The notes under the pieces: model-generated
Databases searched by the model: none
Told to the model about the DNA's origin: nothing
Seen by the model: only the letters and a program-made list of their open reading frames with translations
Part shown: positions 1 to 7,683 of the stretch, piece after piece
Layout of the letters: each line of letters starts with the position of its first letter
Numbering within the stretch: position 1 is the stretch's first letter
Assembly (NCBI GenBank): GCA_964617355.1
Contig: CAZTXP010000010.1
Location: forward strand, 1 to 63,995
Direction of reading: 5' to 3'
DNA length: 63,995 bases
DNA from: CAZTDU01 sp964617355
GTDB taxonomy: Bacteria; Pseudomonadota; Gammaproteobacteria; Burkholderiales; SG8-39
Program-made: the position numbers and the translations under genes

Positions 1-1
1 G

Positions 2-457
2 ATGCACGGCCGCTTCAACAAGTCGAGCGGCAAGTTCTCGATGGACCGCAAGGCGAAGACCGGCTCGGTCGACCTCGTGATCGAGACCGCCTCCATCGAC
101 ACCGGCGACAACGAGAAGGGCAACCGCCCGCGCGCGCGCGACGAGCACCTTCGGAACGCCGACTTCTTCAACGTCGCCGAGTTCCCGCGCATCACCTTCA
201 AGTCGACCAAGGTGACCTTCGGCGCCGACCTGCCGACCGCCGTGGAAGGCAACATGACGATGAACGGCGTCACCAAGCTCGTGACGCTGAAGTTCGAGCG
301 CTTCAAGTGCGGCACGAACCCGTTCAACAAGAAGGACCGCTGCGGCGGCAACGCCGTCGGCACGCTGAAGCGCTCCGACTTCGGCATGAAGTACGCGATT
401 CCCGCGGTGAGCGACGAGATTGCCCTCGACATCGAATTCGAAGGCGACAAGGACTAG
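2..457 (+). CDS. YceI-family periplasmic lipid-binding protein (5' part outside window)
   Basis: The 151 visible residues match the YceI lipocalin-like family, small proteins that bind polyisoprenoid-type lipids in the periplasm. Recognisable parts are the strand with DLVIETASIDTG, the segment RDEHLRNADFFNVAEFPRITFKS typical of the family, and the end EIALDIEFEGDKD. Family members are usually about 180 to 200 residues with a signal peptide, so the N-terminus and signal lie upstream of the window and the Met near base 2 is probably internal. The stop codon shares the four bases CTAG with the stop of the convergent dgkA. Family call is secure; the ligand is not known. Confidence 0.85.
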   Translation: MHGRFNKSSGKFSMDRKAKTGSVDLVIETASIDTGDNEKGNRPRARDEHLRNADFFNVAEFPRITFKSTKVTFGADLPTAVEGNMTMNGVTKLVTLKFERFKCGTNPFNKKDRCGGNAVGTLKRSDFGMKYAIPAVSDEIALDIEFEGDKD

Positions 458-822
458 ACCAGCAGCACCAGCCCCCAGACCAGGCACGTCGCGGCGATCG
501 ACACCATCACCGCGGCGCTGCCGAGGTCCTTGGCGCGCTTGGCGAGTTCGTGGATGTCGGGGGAGGCCCGGTCCACGATCGCCTCGACGCCCGAATTCAG
601 CAGTTCCACCACCAGCACCGCCAGCACGCTGCCCGTGAGCAGCGCCTTCTCTACCCCGGTGCGGCCCAGCCAGAGCCCGAGCGGCACCAGCACCACGGCG
701 AGCATCGCTTCCTGCCGGAACGCGGCTTCGTGCTTCCACGCCGCGGCGAGCCCCTCGATCGAGTAGCGCGTCGCGTTCAGCACGCGGCGCAGGCCGGTCT
801 TGCCTTTCAGGGAGGCTGTCAC
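454..822 (-). CDS. dgkA: Diacylglycerol kinase (DgkA)
   Basis: A small integral membrane kinase that phosphorylates diacylglycerol to phosphatidic acid, recycling lipid by-products at the inner membrane. The 122-residue product is the usual family length. It carries the family signature VVELLNSGVEAIVDR (about residues 71-85) with the catalytic Glu and Asn, then KRAKDLGSAAV and three hydrophobic helices. The start is a GTG that overlaps the ppk stop as GTGA (819-822), so it is probably translationally coupled to ppk. A longer upstream reading in the same frame only shadows ppk. Its 3' end shares CTAG with the YceI gene. Confidence 0.9.
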   Translation of the reverse strand: MTASLKGKTGLRRVLNATRYSIEGLAAAWKHEAAFRQEAMLAVVLVPLGLWLGRTGVEKALLTGSVLAVLVVELLNSGVEAIVDRASPDIHELAKRAKDLGSAAVMVSIAATCLVWGLVLLV

Positions 823-2900
823 GCGGGCGTCGAGAGCGTGAACAGCAGTTCCTCCTGCGCCGAGCGGCGCCGCGCGCGCCGGGGCTTCAGGAGCTCGTAG
901 CCGCCGTCGGCGTCCATCGCCCACGACTGGCAGTTGTCGTCGAGGTAGGGTTGCAGGCCCTCGCGGATCACGCGGCGCTTCAACGCGGCGTCGAGCAGCG
1001 GGAAGCACAACTCGATGCGGCGGAAGAAGTTGCGGTCCATCCAGTCGGCGCTGGAGAGGTACACCTCGTCCGCGCCGTCGGCGAGGAAGTGGAAGATCCT
1101 CGAGTGCTCCAGGAACCGGCCGACGATGGAGCGCACGCGGATGTTTTCCGAGAGCCCGGCGATGCCCGGCCGCAGCGCGCAGACGCCGCGCACCAGCAGG
1201 TCGATCCTGACGCCGGCCTGCGAGGCGGCGTAGAGCTCCTCGATGATGATCGGCTCGAGCAGCGCATTCATCTTGGCGACGATGCGCGCGGGCTTTCCGG
1301 CGGCGGCGAGCTTTGCCTCGCGGCGGATCGCCGCCACGATGCGCCGGTGCAGCGTGAAGGGCGACTGCCACGCGTGGCGCAGGCGACCGGCGCGGCCGAG
1401 GCCGGTGAGCTGCGTGAACACCTCGCTCACGTCGGCGCAGAGTTCCTCGTTCGAGGTGAGCAGGCCGAAGTCGGTGTACAGGCGCGCGGTGCGCGGGTGG
1501 TAGTTGCCGGTGCCCAGGTGGACGTAGCGCTTCAGCCTTCGACCCTGGTCGGTCTCCTCGCGGCGCACGATCAGCGCCATCTTGGCGTGCGTCTTGTGTG
1601 CCACCACGCCGTAGACCACGTGCGCGCCGGCTTCCTCGAGCCTTGCCGCCCAGTTGAGGTTCGCTTCCTCGTCGAAGCGCGCCATCAGCTCGACCACCAC
1701 GGTCACTTCCTTGCCGCGGCGCGCCGCCTCGACGAGGATCTCCATCAGCTCCGAGTCGGTGCCGGTGCGGTACACCGTCTGCTTGATGGCGAGCACGTTC
1801 GGGTCGGTGGCCGTGGTGCGGATGAAGTCAAGCACCGGCGTGAACGACTGGAACGGGTGGTGCAGCAGCACGTCCTGCCTCGACAGCACCTCGAAGAGCT
1901 CGCCGCCCTTGTCGATCGCGGCCGGCAGGCCGGGCTGGAACACCGGGTATTTCAGGTCCGGGCGATCCACCTGCTCCGGGACCTCGCGCAGCCGGTAGAG
2001 GTTCACCGGGCCGTCGACGCGGTAGAGGTCGGCGCTGGTGAGCGAGAACTGCTGCTGCAGGAACTCGACCATGCGCTCCGGGCAGTTGTCGGCCACTTCC
2101 AGCCGGATGGCGTCGCCGAAGTGGCGGTGCAGCAGTTCGCCCTGCAGCACGGTGCGCAGGTTCTGCGTTTCCTCCTCGTCGACGAAAAGGTCCGAGTTGC
2201 GCGTGACGCGGAACTGGTAGCAGCCGAGCACCTTCATGCCCGAGAACAGGTCGCCCACGTGCGCGTGCAGGATCGAGGATAGGAACACGAACTCGTGCGC
2301 GTGCCTGGCGATCTCGCGCGGCACGCGGATCGCCCGCGGCAGCGCGCGCGGCGCCTGCACGATGGCGGTGCCGGAGTTGCGGCCGAAGGCGTCGCGGCCC
2401 TCCAGTTCGACGGCGAAGTTGAGGCTCTTGTTCAGCACGCGCGGGAACGGGTGCGCCGGGTCGAGGCCGATCGGCGTCAGCACCGGCTGCAATTCGCGTG
2501 TGAACGTGTCGTGGACCCAGGCCTTCAGCGCGGGCGACCAGTCCTCGCGCTTGGGGAACACCACGCCCTCGGCGGCGAGCGCCGGCAGGATCACGTGGTT
2601 CAGCAGGCGATATTGCTCCGCGACGATCTCGCGCGCCTCGCGCGTCACGGCCTCGAGCACGTCCTGCGGGCCGCGGCCGTCCGGGCCGGGCTCGGGCAGG
2701 CGCAGGCTGATCTGCTCCTTCAGCCGGGCGACGCGGATCTCGAAGAATTCGTCGAGGTTCGAGGACACGATGGTCAGGAACCGCAGGCGCTCGAGCAGCG
2801 GCACGGCCGCGTCCGCCGCCTGCGCGAGCACGCGGCGGTTGAACGCGAGGATGCCCAGTTCCCGGTTCAGGAAGTGGGCGGCGGGCGGGAGGCGCCTCAT
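819..2900 (-). CDS. ppk: Polyphosphate kinase 1
   Basis: Reversibly transfers the gamma phosphate of ATP onto polyphosphate. The 693-residue protein begins with the N-terminal motif FLNRELGILAFNRRVL. The autophosphorylated histidine lies in HKTHAKMALIVRR at residue 435, the same number as in E. coli PPK1. A second conserved block, SRIFHFLADGADEVYLSSADWMDRN in part, follows near residue 600. The ATG at 2900 lacks a clear Shine-Dalgarno sequence and lies only about 12 bases after a good -10 hexamer, so the transcript may have almost no leader. It is divergent from ppx across a Pho box, and dgkA follows in the same operon. Confidence 0.96.
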   Translation of the reverse strand: MRRLPPAAHFLNRELGILAFNRRVLAQAADAAVPLLERLRFLTIVSSNLDEFFEIRVARLKEQISLRLPEPGPDGRGPQDVLEAVTREAREIVAEQYRLLNHVILPALAAEGVVFPKREDWSPALKAWVHDTFTRELQPVLTPIGLDPAHPFPRVLNKSLNFAVELEGRDAFGRNSGTAIVQAPRALPRAIRVPREIARHAHEFVFLSSILHAHVGDLFSGMKVLGCYQFRVTRNSDLFVDEEETQNLRTVLQGELLHRHFGDAIRLEVADNCPERMVEFLQQQFSLTSADLYRVDGPVNLYRLREVPEQVDRPDLKYPVFQPGLPAAIDKGGELFEVLSRQDVLLHHPFQSFTPVLDFIRTTATDPNVLAIKQTVYRTGTDSELMEILVEAARRGKEVTVVVELMARFDEEANLNWAARLEEAGAHVVYGVVAHKTHAKMALIVRREETDQGRRLKRYVHLGTGNYHPRTARLYTDFGLLTSNEELCADVSEVFTQLTGLGRAGRLRHAWQSPFTLHRRIVAAIRREAKLAAAGKPARIVAKMNALLEPIIIEELYAASQAGVRIDLLVRGVCALRPGIAGLSENIRVRSIVGRFLEHSRIFHFLADGADEVYLSSADWMDRNFFRRIELCFPLLDAALKRRVIREGLQPYLDDNCQSWAMDADGGYELLKPRRARRRSAQEELLFTLSTPA

Positions 2901-2912
2901 GGGGGAGCGGAA

Positions 2913-2947
2913 ATTGTACTGGGCGCCGCATGACAGTCCCGTGACAA
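2913..2947 (-). promoter_or_regulatory. Pho-box-containing promoter of ppk
   Basis: On the minus strand the 18-mer TTGTCACGGGACTGTCAT (2947-2930) holds two perfect TGTCA half-sites 11 bp apart, the layout of a PhoB box. Eleven bases after it comes TACAAT (2918-2913), one change from the sigma-70 -10 consensus. This matches PhoB-activated promoters, in which the Pho box replaces the -35 element. It points toward ppk. Phosphate-starvation control of ppk is therefore likely by inference; PhoB itself is not in the window. Confidence 0.72.
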
Positions 2948-2985
2948 GCGGAAACCAGGCCCCGCGATTGCGCTACAGTGCGGCC

Positions 2986-4512
2986 ATGCCGCGCCCGGAG
3001 ATCCTCGCCGCCATCGACCTCGGCTCGAACAGCTTCCACCTGCAGATCGGGCGCGTGGTCGACGGCCAGATCTACCCGCTCGACGCGGTGCGCGAGGTGG
3101 TGCGCCTGGGCGCCGGCCTCACCGAGGACAAGCGCATCGACCGCGCGACGCAGGCCAAGGCCCTCGAGACCCTGCGCAAGTTCGCCGAGCGGCTGCGCGG
3201 GCTGCCGAAGCAGGCGGTGCGGGCGGTGGGCACCAACGCGCTGCGCGTGGCGAAGAACTCGCCGCAGTTCCTGCGCGAGGCTCGCGAGGCGCTGGGCTTC
3301 CCGATCGAGGTGATCGCCGGCCGCGAGGAGGCGCGCCTCATCTACCTCGGCGTCGCGCACTCGATGCCGCCGGCGCAGCACAAGCGACTCGTGGTGGACA
3401 TCGGCGGCGGCTCCACCGAGTTCATCATCGGCACCGGGCTCGAGCCGCAGCACACCGAGTCGCTGTACATGGGCTGCGTCAGCTACAGCCTGCGCTACTT
3501 CCCCGACGGGCGTGTCGACAAGGCGCGCCTGAAGAAGGCCGAGCTCGCCGCCACGCAGGAACTCGAGGGCATCGTGCGCGAGTACCGCGCCACCGGCTGG
3601 CAGGAGGCGGTGGCGTCCTCCGGCACCGCGCGCTCGATCGAGAACATCCTGCAGGCCAACGGCTTCGCGGCCGACGGACTCACGCGCGAGGGCCTCGACA
3701 AGCTGCGCGCGCTGCTCGTCAAGCAGGAGAAGGCCGAGCCCGAGCGCATCCCGGGGCTGCGGCCGAACCGCGCGCTGGTGCTGCCCGGCGGCCTCGCCAT
3801 CATGTGCGCGGTGTTCGACGCGCTCGGGCTCGAGTCCATGCGCGTGTCCGAGGGCGCGCTGCGCCACGGCGTGCTCTACGACCTGCTCGGCCGCGTCGAG
3901 CACCGCGACATGCGCGAGGCCACCGTCGCGCAGTTCGTGCGCCGCTACCACGTGGACGCGGCGCAGGCCGCGCGCGTGGCTTCACTCGCGCTCGGCATCT
4001 ACGATGCGCTTACCGTCAGCCGCCGGGAGGACGTGCCGCGCGACGACGATCCCGACCGCATCTTGCTCGGCTGGGCGGCACGCGTTGCCGAGATCGGCCT
4101 CAGCATCGCGCACGCCGAGTACCACAAGCACTCGGCCTACATCCTGCAGAACGCCGACATGCCGGGCTTCTCGCGCATGGAACAGCAGCGCCTTGCGCGC
4201 GTCGTGCTGGCGCACCGCGGCAAGCTCGCCAAGGTGCGCGACGCAGGCCTCGAAGGCAGCGACTGGACGCTGGTGTTCGCGCTGCGCATCGCCTCGCTGA
4301 TCCACCGCAACCGCGCGGACGGGAAGCTGCCGTTCCTGCGCGTCGCCGGCGAGGATGCCGGCTTCTCGATGGAGCTGCCGCAGGCGTGGCTCGACGGCAA
4401 TGCGCTCTCGGCCGCGGCGCTGGAGACCGAGGCCGAGTTCTGGCGCGCGGTCGGCATGCGCTTCGAGTTGTCCGGTCTGTCCGACAAGAAGGTGTCAGTG
4501 CTGAATCGCTGA
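2986..4512 (+). CDS. ppx: Exopolyphosphatase / Ppx-GppA phosphatase
   Basis: Hydrolyses terminal phosphate from polyphosphate, or pppGpp in GppA-like members. The 508-residue protein opens with the ASKHA-fold motif AAIDLGSNSFHLQIGRV (residues 8-24) and has the second phosphate loop VVDIGGGSTEFIIG. A C-terminal HD-like helical domain follows. The ATG at 2986 fits the family N-terminus; in-frame sequence upstream is antisense to ppk. No Shine-Dalgarno sequence precedes it. A TACAGT hexamer at 2974-2979 would put the transcription start on the A of the ATG, suggesting a leaderless mRNA. It is divergent from ppk and overlaps the convergent ABC ATPase gene by 18 bp. Confidence 0.94.
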   Translation: MPRPEILAAIDLGSNSFHLQIGRVVDGQIYPLDAVREVVRLGAGLTEDKRIDRATQAKALETLRKFAERLRGLPKQAVRAVGTNALRVAKNSPQFLREAREALGFPIEVIAGREEARLIYLGVAHSMPPAQHKRLVVDIGGGSTEFIIGTGLEPQHTESLYMGCVSYSLRYFPDGRVDKARLKKAELAATQELEGIVREYRATGWQEAVASSGTARSIENILQANGFAADGLTREGLDKLRALLVKQEKAEPERIPGLRPNRALVLPGGLAIMCAVFDALGLESMRVSEGALRHGVLYDLLGRVEHRDMREATVAQFVRRYHVDAAQAARVASLALGIYDALTVSRREDVPRDDDPDRILLGWAARVAEIGLSIAHAEYHKHSAYILQNADMPGFSRMEQQRLARVVLAHRGKLAKVRDAGLEGSDWTLVFALRIASLIHRNRADGKLPFLRVAGEDAGFSMELPQAWLDGNALSAAALETEAEFWRAVGMRFELSGLSDKKVSVLNR

Positions 4513-5205
4513 AGCCGCTGCGCGCGTCGTCTCGGTAAGCCTGCCGTCATCCAGGTGATAGACGGTGTCGAAGCCCTCGATCATGCGGTGGTCGTGCGTC
4601 ACCGTGATCACCGACGAGCGCCGTTCTCGCGCGATCTTGCGCAGCAGTTCCATGACCTTTGTGCCGCGCTCCGTGTCGAGCGCGGCCGTGGGTTCGTCGG
4701 CCAGCACCAGCCTCGGCTCGTTGGCCAGTGCGCGGCCGATCGCCACGCGCTGCTGCTCGCCGCCGGAGAGGTTCGCCGGCAGCGAATCTGCGCGGTGTGC
4801 AATCTCGAGGTAACCGAGCAATTCCTTGGCGCGTCGCGCCGCCTCGCGCCGCCCGATACCGTTCAGCTGCATCACCAGCGCGACGTTCTCCACCGCCGTG
4901 AGGAATGGAATCAGGTTGTGCTGCTGGAAGATGAAACCGATGTTCTGCCGGCGGAACGCGCGCACGTCGATGCCGACAGGGCCGTCGTTGTAGACGTCCC
5001 GGCCGTCGAGTGCGATGCGTCCGGTGGTCGGCTCGAGGATCAGGCTGATAGCCAGCAGCAGCGTGCTTTTTCCGGAGCCGCTGGGCCCGAGCAGCGCCGC
5101 GAGTTCGCCGGCTTCCACCGACAGGGTCGTCGGCTTGAGGGCCTGCACCGCGAGCTCGCCGTGGCCGAAGGTCATCGACACCCGCTCGACTTCGAGGACC
5201 GCCAC
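4495..5205 (-). CDS. ABC transporter ATP-binding protein (LolD/DevA/MacB type)
   Basis: ATPase of an FtsX-like exporter. In the 236-residue reading it has Walker A GPSGSGKST at 40-48, the signature LSGGEQQRVAIGRAL and Walker B LVLADEPTAALD, with the switch His in VTHDHR. I chose the GTG at 5205 because it follows the permease stop within two bases and yields the family-typical start AVLEVERVSMTFG. An ATG at 5247 inside the permease gene is the alternative. The upstream permease and the adaptor at 6426 complete a DevBCA/MacAB-like three-part exporter. The substrate is unknown. Confidence 0.88.
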   Translation of the reverse strand: MAVLEVERVSMTFGHGELAVQALKPTTLSVEAGELAALLGPSGSGKSTLLLAISLILEPTTGRIALDGRDVYNDGPVGIDVRAFRRQNIGFIFQQHNLIPFLTAVENVALVMQLNGIGRREAARRAKELLGYLEIAHRADSLPANLSGGEQQRVAIGRALANEPRLVLADEPTAALDTERGTKVMELLRKIARERRSSVITVTHDHRMIEGFDTVYHLDDGRLTETTRAAASAIQH

Positions 5206-5206
5206 C

Positions 5207-6400
5207 TCAACCCCCGAGCGCGAGCTGCGGTGGAGTACGCAGGGCATGCCAGATCGCCATCAGACTGGCGAGCACGCCGCCGGCGAGCATCACTGCGAAC
5301 GTGACCGCGGTTTCGTCGGCGAGGAAGGCGAGGGTGCGCGGAAAGCCGGGCGCGATCAGCTCGCGCAACCCGTAGGCCGCCGCGAAGCTGGCCAGTGTCA
5401 GCGCCAGCGACTGCTCCATGATGAGGCGGACGATGACCCGGTTCGGCGCGCCGATCAGCTTCAGCGTCGCGATCGAGCGGATCTTCTCGATGGTCAGCAC
5501 GTACACGATCAGTGCCATGATGACGATCGACACCATCACCAGCAGCGCGCGAAAGAGGCCCAGCACCGCCGACATCTTGCGCAGGCGGCCTTCGAGCATC
5601 AGTTCGCGTTCCTCGTCCGTGGTGTAGACGTTGAAGTACAGCCAGTCGCGGATGTGGACGGCGACTGCGCCGGCGTCGGCACCCGGCGCGAGCCGTACCA
5701 GCACGGCATTGATGGTGTCGCCCTGCGTGGACAGCAGCGGCAACACGCGGGTCGCCTGTTCCGGCGTGTACCCGGCGCGCTCGAGCCGCTTCAGGCTCGC
5801 CGCGCGGGCCGCGACGAGCGCGCGATTGTCCTGCTGGAATTGCACCTCCTGCGCATCGGCCAACGACAGGTAGACGAGCGGATTGCCTGCCGAGTCGACC
5901 GCGCCGCGCGTGACGCCGACCACCGTGTACGTGTGGGCGCCGAGCGGCAGTTTGCCGCCCAGGCTCAGCCCGAGCTTCTCGTCGGCGACCATTTCGTAGT
6001 GTGGCGCCGCGAGCGGACGGCCTTGTGCGAGGCGGCCGGGCCCGCCGAGGCCGCCGAAGACGTCGTAGCCGACGATGGTGAACTGCTGGCTTGATCCACC
6101 GATGACGCGCTGGGCGGTATAGAGGGCAAGCGGGCTTGCCTGTGCCACCCCGGGCGTGGCCGCGATGCTCTTGTAGCTGTCCAGCGGAATGCGCGAAGAC
6201 TCGTTGAAGGGACCTCCCCGCTCGCGCTCGACCACCCACAGGTCCGTTGCGGTATTGTTGATCAGCCATACGCCGTCGGCGATGTTGCCCTGGTAGATGC
6301 CGTTCATCACCAGCACGATCGCCAGCAGCATCGCCACGCCGAGGATGGTGGCGACGAATTTCCCGGCGTGGCGCCGGATGTCCTTGAGCGCGAGGTCCAT
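5207..6400 (-). CDS. FtsX-like ABC transporter permease (DevC/MacB type)
   Basis: Inner-membrane permease of 397 residues. A first transmembrane helix lies near residues 14-36 (FVATILGVAMLLAIVLVMNG), then a large periplasmic domain of about 220 residues, then three C-terminal helices in the FtsX domain, including a stretch around VMVSIVIMALIVYVLTIEKI and RSIATLKLIGAPNR. This topology is that of DevC-type permeases working with a membrane-fusion protein rather than a classical importer. It lies between its adaptor gene (25 bp away) and its ATPase gene. Substrate not deducible. Confidence 0.87.
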   Translation of the reverse strand: MDLALKDIRRHAGKFVATILGVAMLLAIVLVMNGIYQGNIADGVWLINNTATDLWVVERERGGPFNESSRIPLDSYKSIAATPGVAQASPLALYTAQRVIGGSSQQFTIVGYDVFGGLGGPGRLAQGRPLAAPHYEMVADEKLGLSLGGKLPLGAHTYTVVGVTRGAVDSAGNPLVYLSLADAQEVQFQQDNRALVAARAASLKRLERAGYTPEQATRVLPLLSTQGDTINAVLVRLAPGADAGAVAVHIRDWLYFNVYTTDEERELMLEGRLRKMSAVLGLFRALLVMVSIVIMALIVYVLTIEKIRSIATLKLIGAPNRVIVRLIMEQSLALTLASFAAAYGLRELIAPGFPRTLAFLADETAVTFAVMLAGGVLASLMAIWHALRTPPQLALGG

Positions 6401-6425
6401 GAACGTGGGCCGCGAGGCGCGCCGG

Positions 6426-7577
6426 TCAGCGCTTCGCCGCGTCGGGCTGGCGCACGCGCATGCCGGCCTTGATTCCCGCGGCCGGCGCGACCACGCGTTC
6501 GCCGCCAGCGAGGCCCTTGGTCACGATCACCTGCCGCGCATCCGCGCCGCCGGTCTCGATCGGGCGGAAAGCGGTGCGTGCATCGCTGACGACGAGAACC
6601 CCTTGGCGTCCCTCGCGGTTGCGCATCAGGGCGCTCACGGGCACGACGGTGCCCGCCTGCTCTCCCGCGAGGATGGTGACTTCGGCCTCCTGGTCGATGG
6701 CGAAGCGCTCCGGTGGCGAGGCGAATGCCACGTTGACTTCCAGTTCGCGGGTGGCGGCGTCCGACTGGCGCGCGATCCGCGCGACCTTTCCGGTGCGCAC
6801 TTCCCCGGTGCGCAGCCGGATCTCGGCAGGCTGGCCGACCGCGACACGCCCGACCATCGATTCGTCCACGCGCATCGCCACCCAGAGGGTCGCCGGATCG
6901 GCGAGGCGGAAGATCGGGCTGCCCGGAACCACCGTCGCGCCGATCTCCGCCTGCCGCAGGATCACCACGCCGTCGCCCGGCGCGGTGATCCGGGTGAACG
7001 AGAGCAACGTGTCCGAATAGCGGACTTCGTGCCCCAAGGCGCGTTGCTCCGCCTCGCGGGCGGCGAGCACTTGGCGCGCGTTCTCAAGGCCGGCGCGCGC
7101 CGATTGCAGCGCGGCCACTGACGAATCGAGCGAGCCCTGCGAGAGGAAACCCGAGCGCGCCAGGTCGCTGTCGCGCCGGTGCCGGCTCTGCGCGAGATCC
7201 AGATCGGCCTGCGTCTTCGCCACCGTCGCCTGTGCGGCCTTGAGGTTGCGGGAGAGAACTTCCTGCTGGCCGCCGGCGACGGCGCGCCGTGCCGCAAGGT
7301 CGCGGTCGTCCAGCACCGCGAGCAGCTGGCCGCGCTTGACGACGTCGCCGACATCCGCCTCGATGTGCACCACCGTCGCGGTGATGCGCGAACTGAGCGT
7401 CACCGGGATGCGAGCCTGGACGGTCCCGGGTCCAGCGACGCGAACGGCGATCCGCCCATGGGCGACTTCCGCAGTCGCGACCGGGTCGGCGCGCCACAGG
7501 CGCTGGTAGGCGAAGACGAGGGCGACCGCGACTGTCAGCAGCGCGGCCAGGGCCATCGTCACGTTTCGTCTTCCCAT
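6426..7577 (-). CDS. HlyD-family membrane fusion protein of the ABC exporter
   Basis: Periplasmic adaptor of about 383 residues. An N-terminal membrane anchor (MALAALLTVAVALVFAYQRL) is followed by a biotinyl-lipoyl-like half-motif (VVHIEADVGDVVKRGQLLAVLDDRDL), a coiled-coil hairpin rich in Ala, Gln and Arg, the second lipoyl half (ITAPGDGVVILRQAEIGATV) and a beta-barrel. I prefer the ATG at 7577 because AGGA lies nine bases upstream; an in-frame ATG at 7598 has no such site. Position upstream of a DevC/DevA pair makes it their DevB-like partner. The region just before it contains a 40-bp tandem duplication. Confidence 0.86.
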   Translation of the reverse strand: MGRRNVTMALAALLTVAVALVFAYQRLWRADPVATAEVAHGRIAVRVAGPGTVQARIPVTLSSRITATVVHIEADVGDVVKRGQLLAVLDDRDLAARRAVAGGQQEVLSRNLKAAQATVAKTQADLDLAQSRHRRDSDLARSGFLSQGSLDSSVAALQSARAGLENARQVLAAREAEQRALGHEVRYSDTLLSFTRITAPGDGVVILRQAEIGATVVPGSPIFRLADPATLWVAMRVDESMVGRVAVGQPAEIRLRTGEVRTGKVARIARQSDAATRELEVNVAFASPPERFAIDQEAEVTILAGEQAGTVVPVSALMRNREGRQGVLVVSDARTAFRPIETGGADARQVIVTKGLAGGERVVAPAAGIKAGMRVRQPDAAKR

Positions 7578-7603
7578 GAATGGCGATCCTAGGCGCATGC
7601 GGC

Positions 7604-7683
7604 GATCGGCATTTGATCTTCCTCAACGCTTCCGGGCCACGTAGATCGGCATTTGATCTTCCTCAACGCTTCCGGGCCACGTA
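7604..7683. repeat. Perfect 40-bp tandem duplication spanning the RND pump stop codon
   Basis: Bases 7604-7643 and 7644-7683 are identical. Each unit, read on the minus strand, contains the last seven codons of the RND pump gene (YVARKR and stop) followed by GAGGAAGATCAAATG and a few bases. The copy at 7644-7683 is the true gene end, and 7604-7643 is the duplicate in the spacer before the next adaptor gene. The duplication repeats a good Shine-Dalgarno/ATG pair that opens only very short reading frames. Identity of the copies suggests a recent slippage event, or an assembly artefact. Confidence 0.95.
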
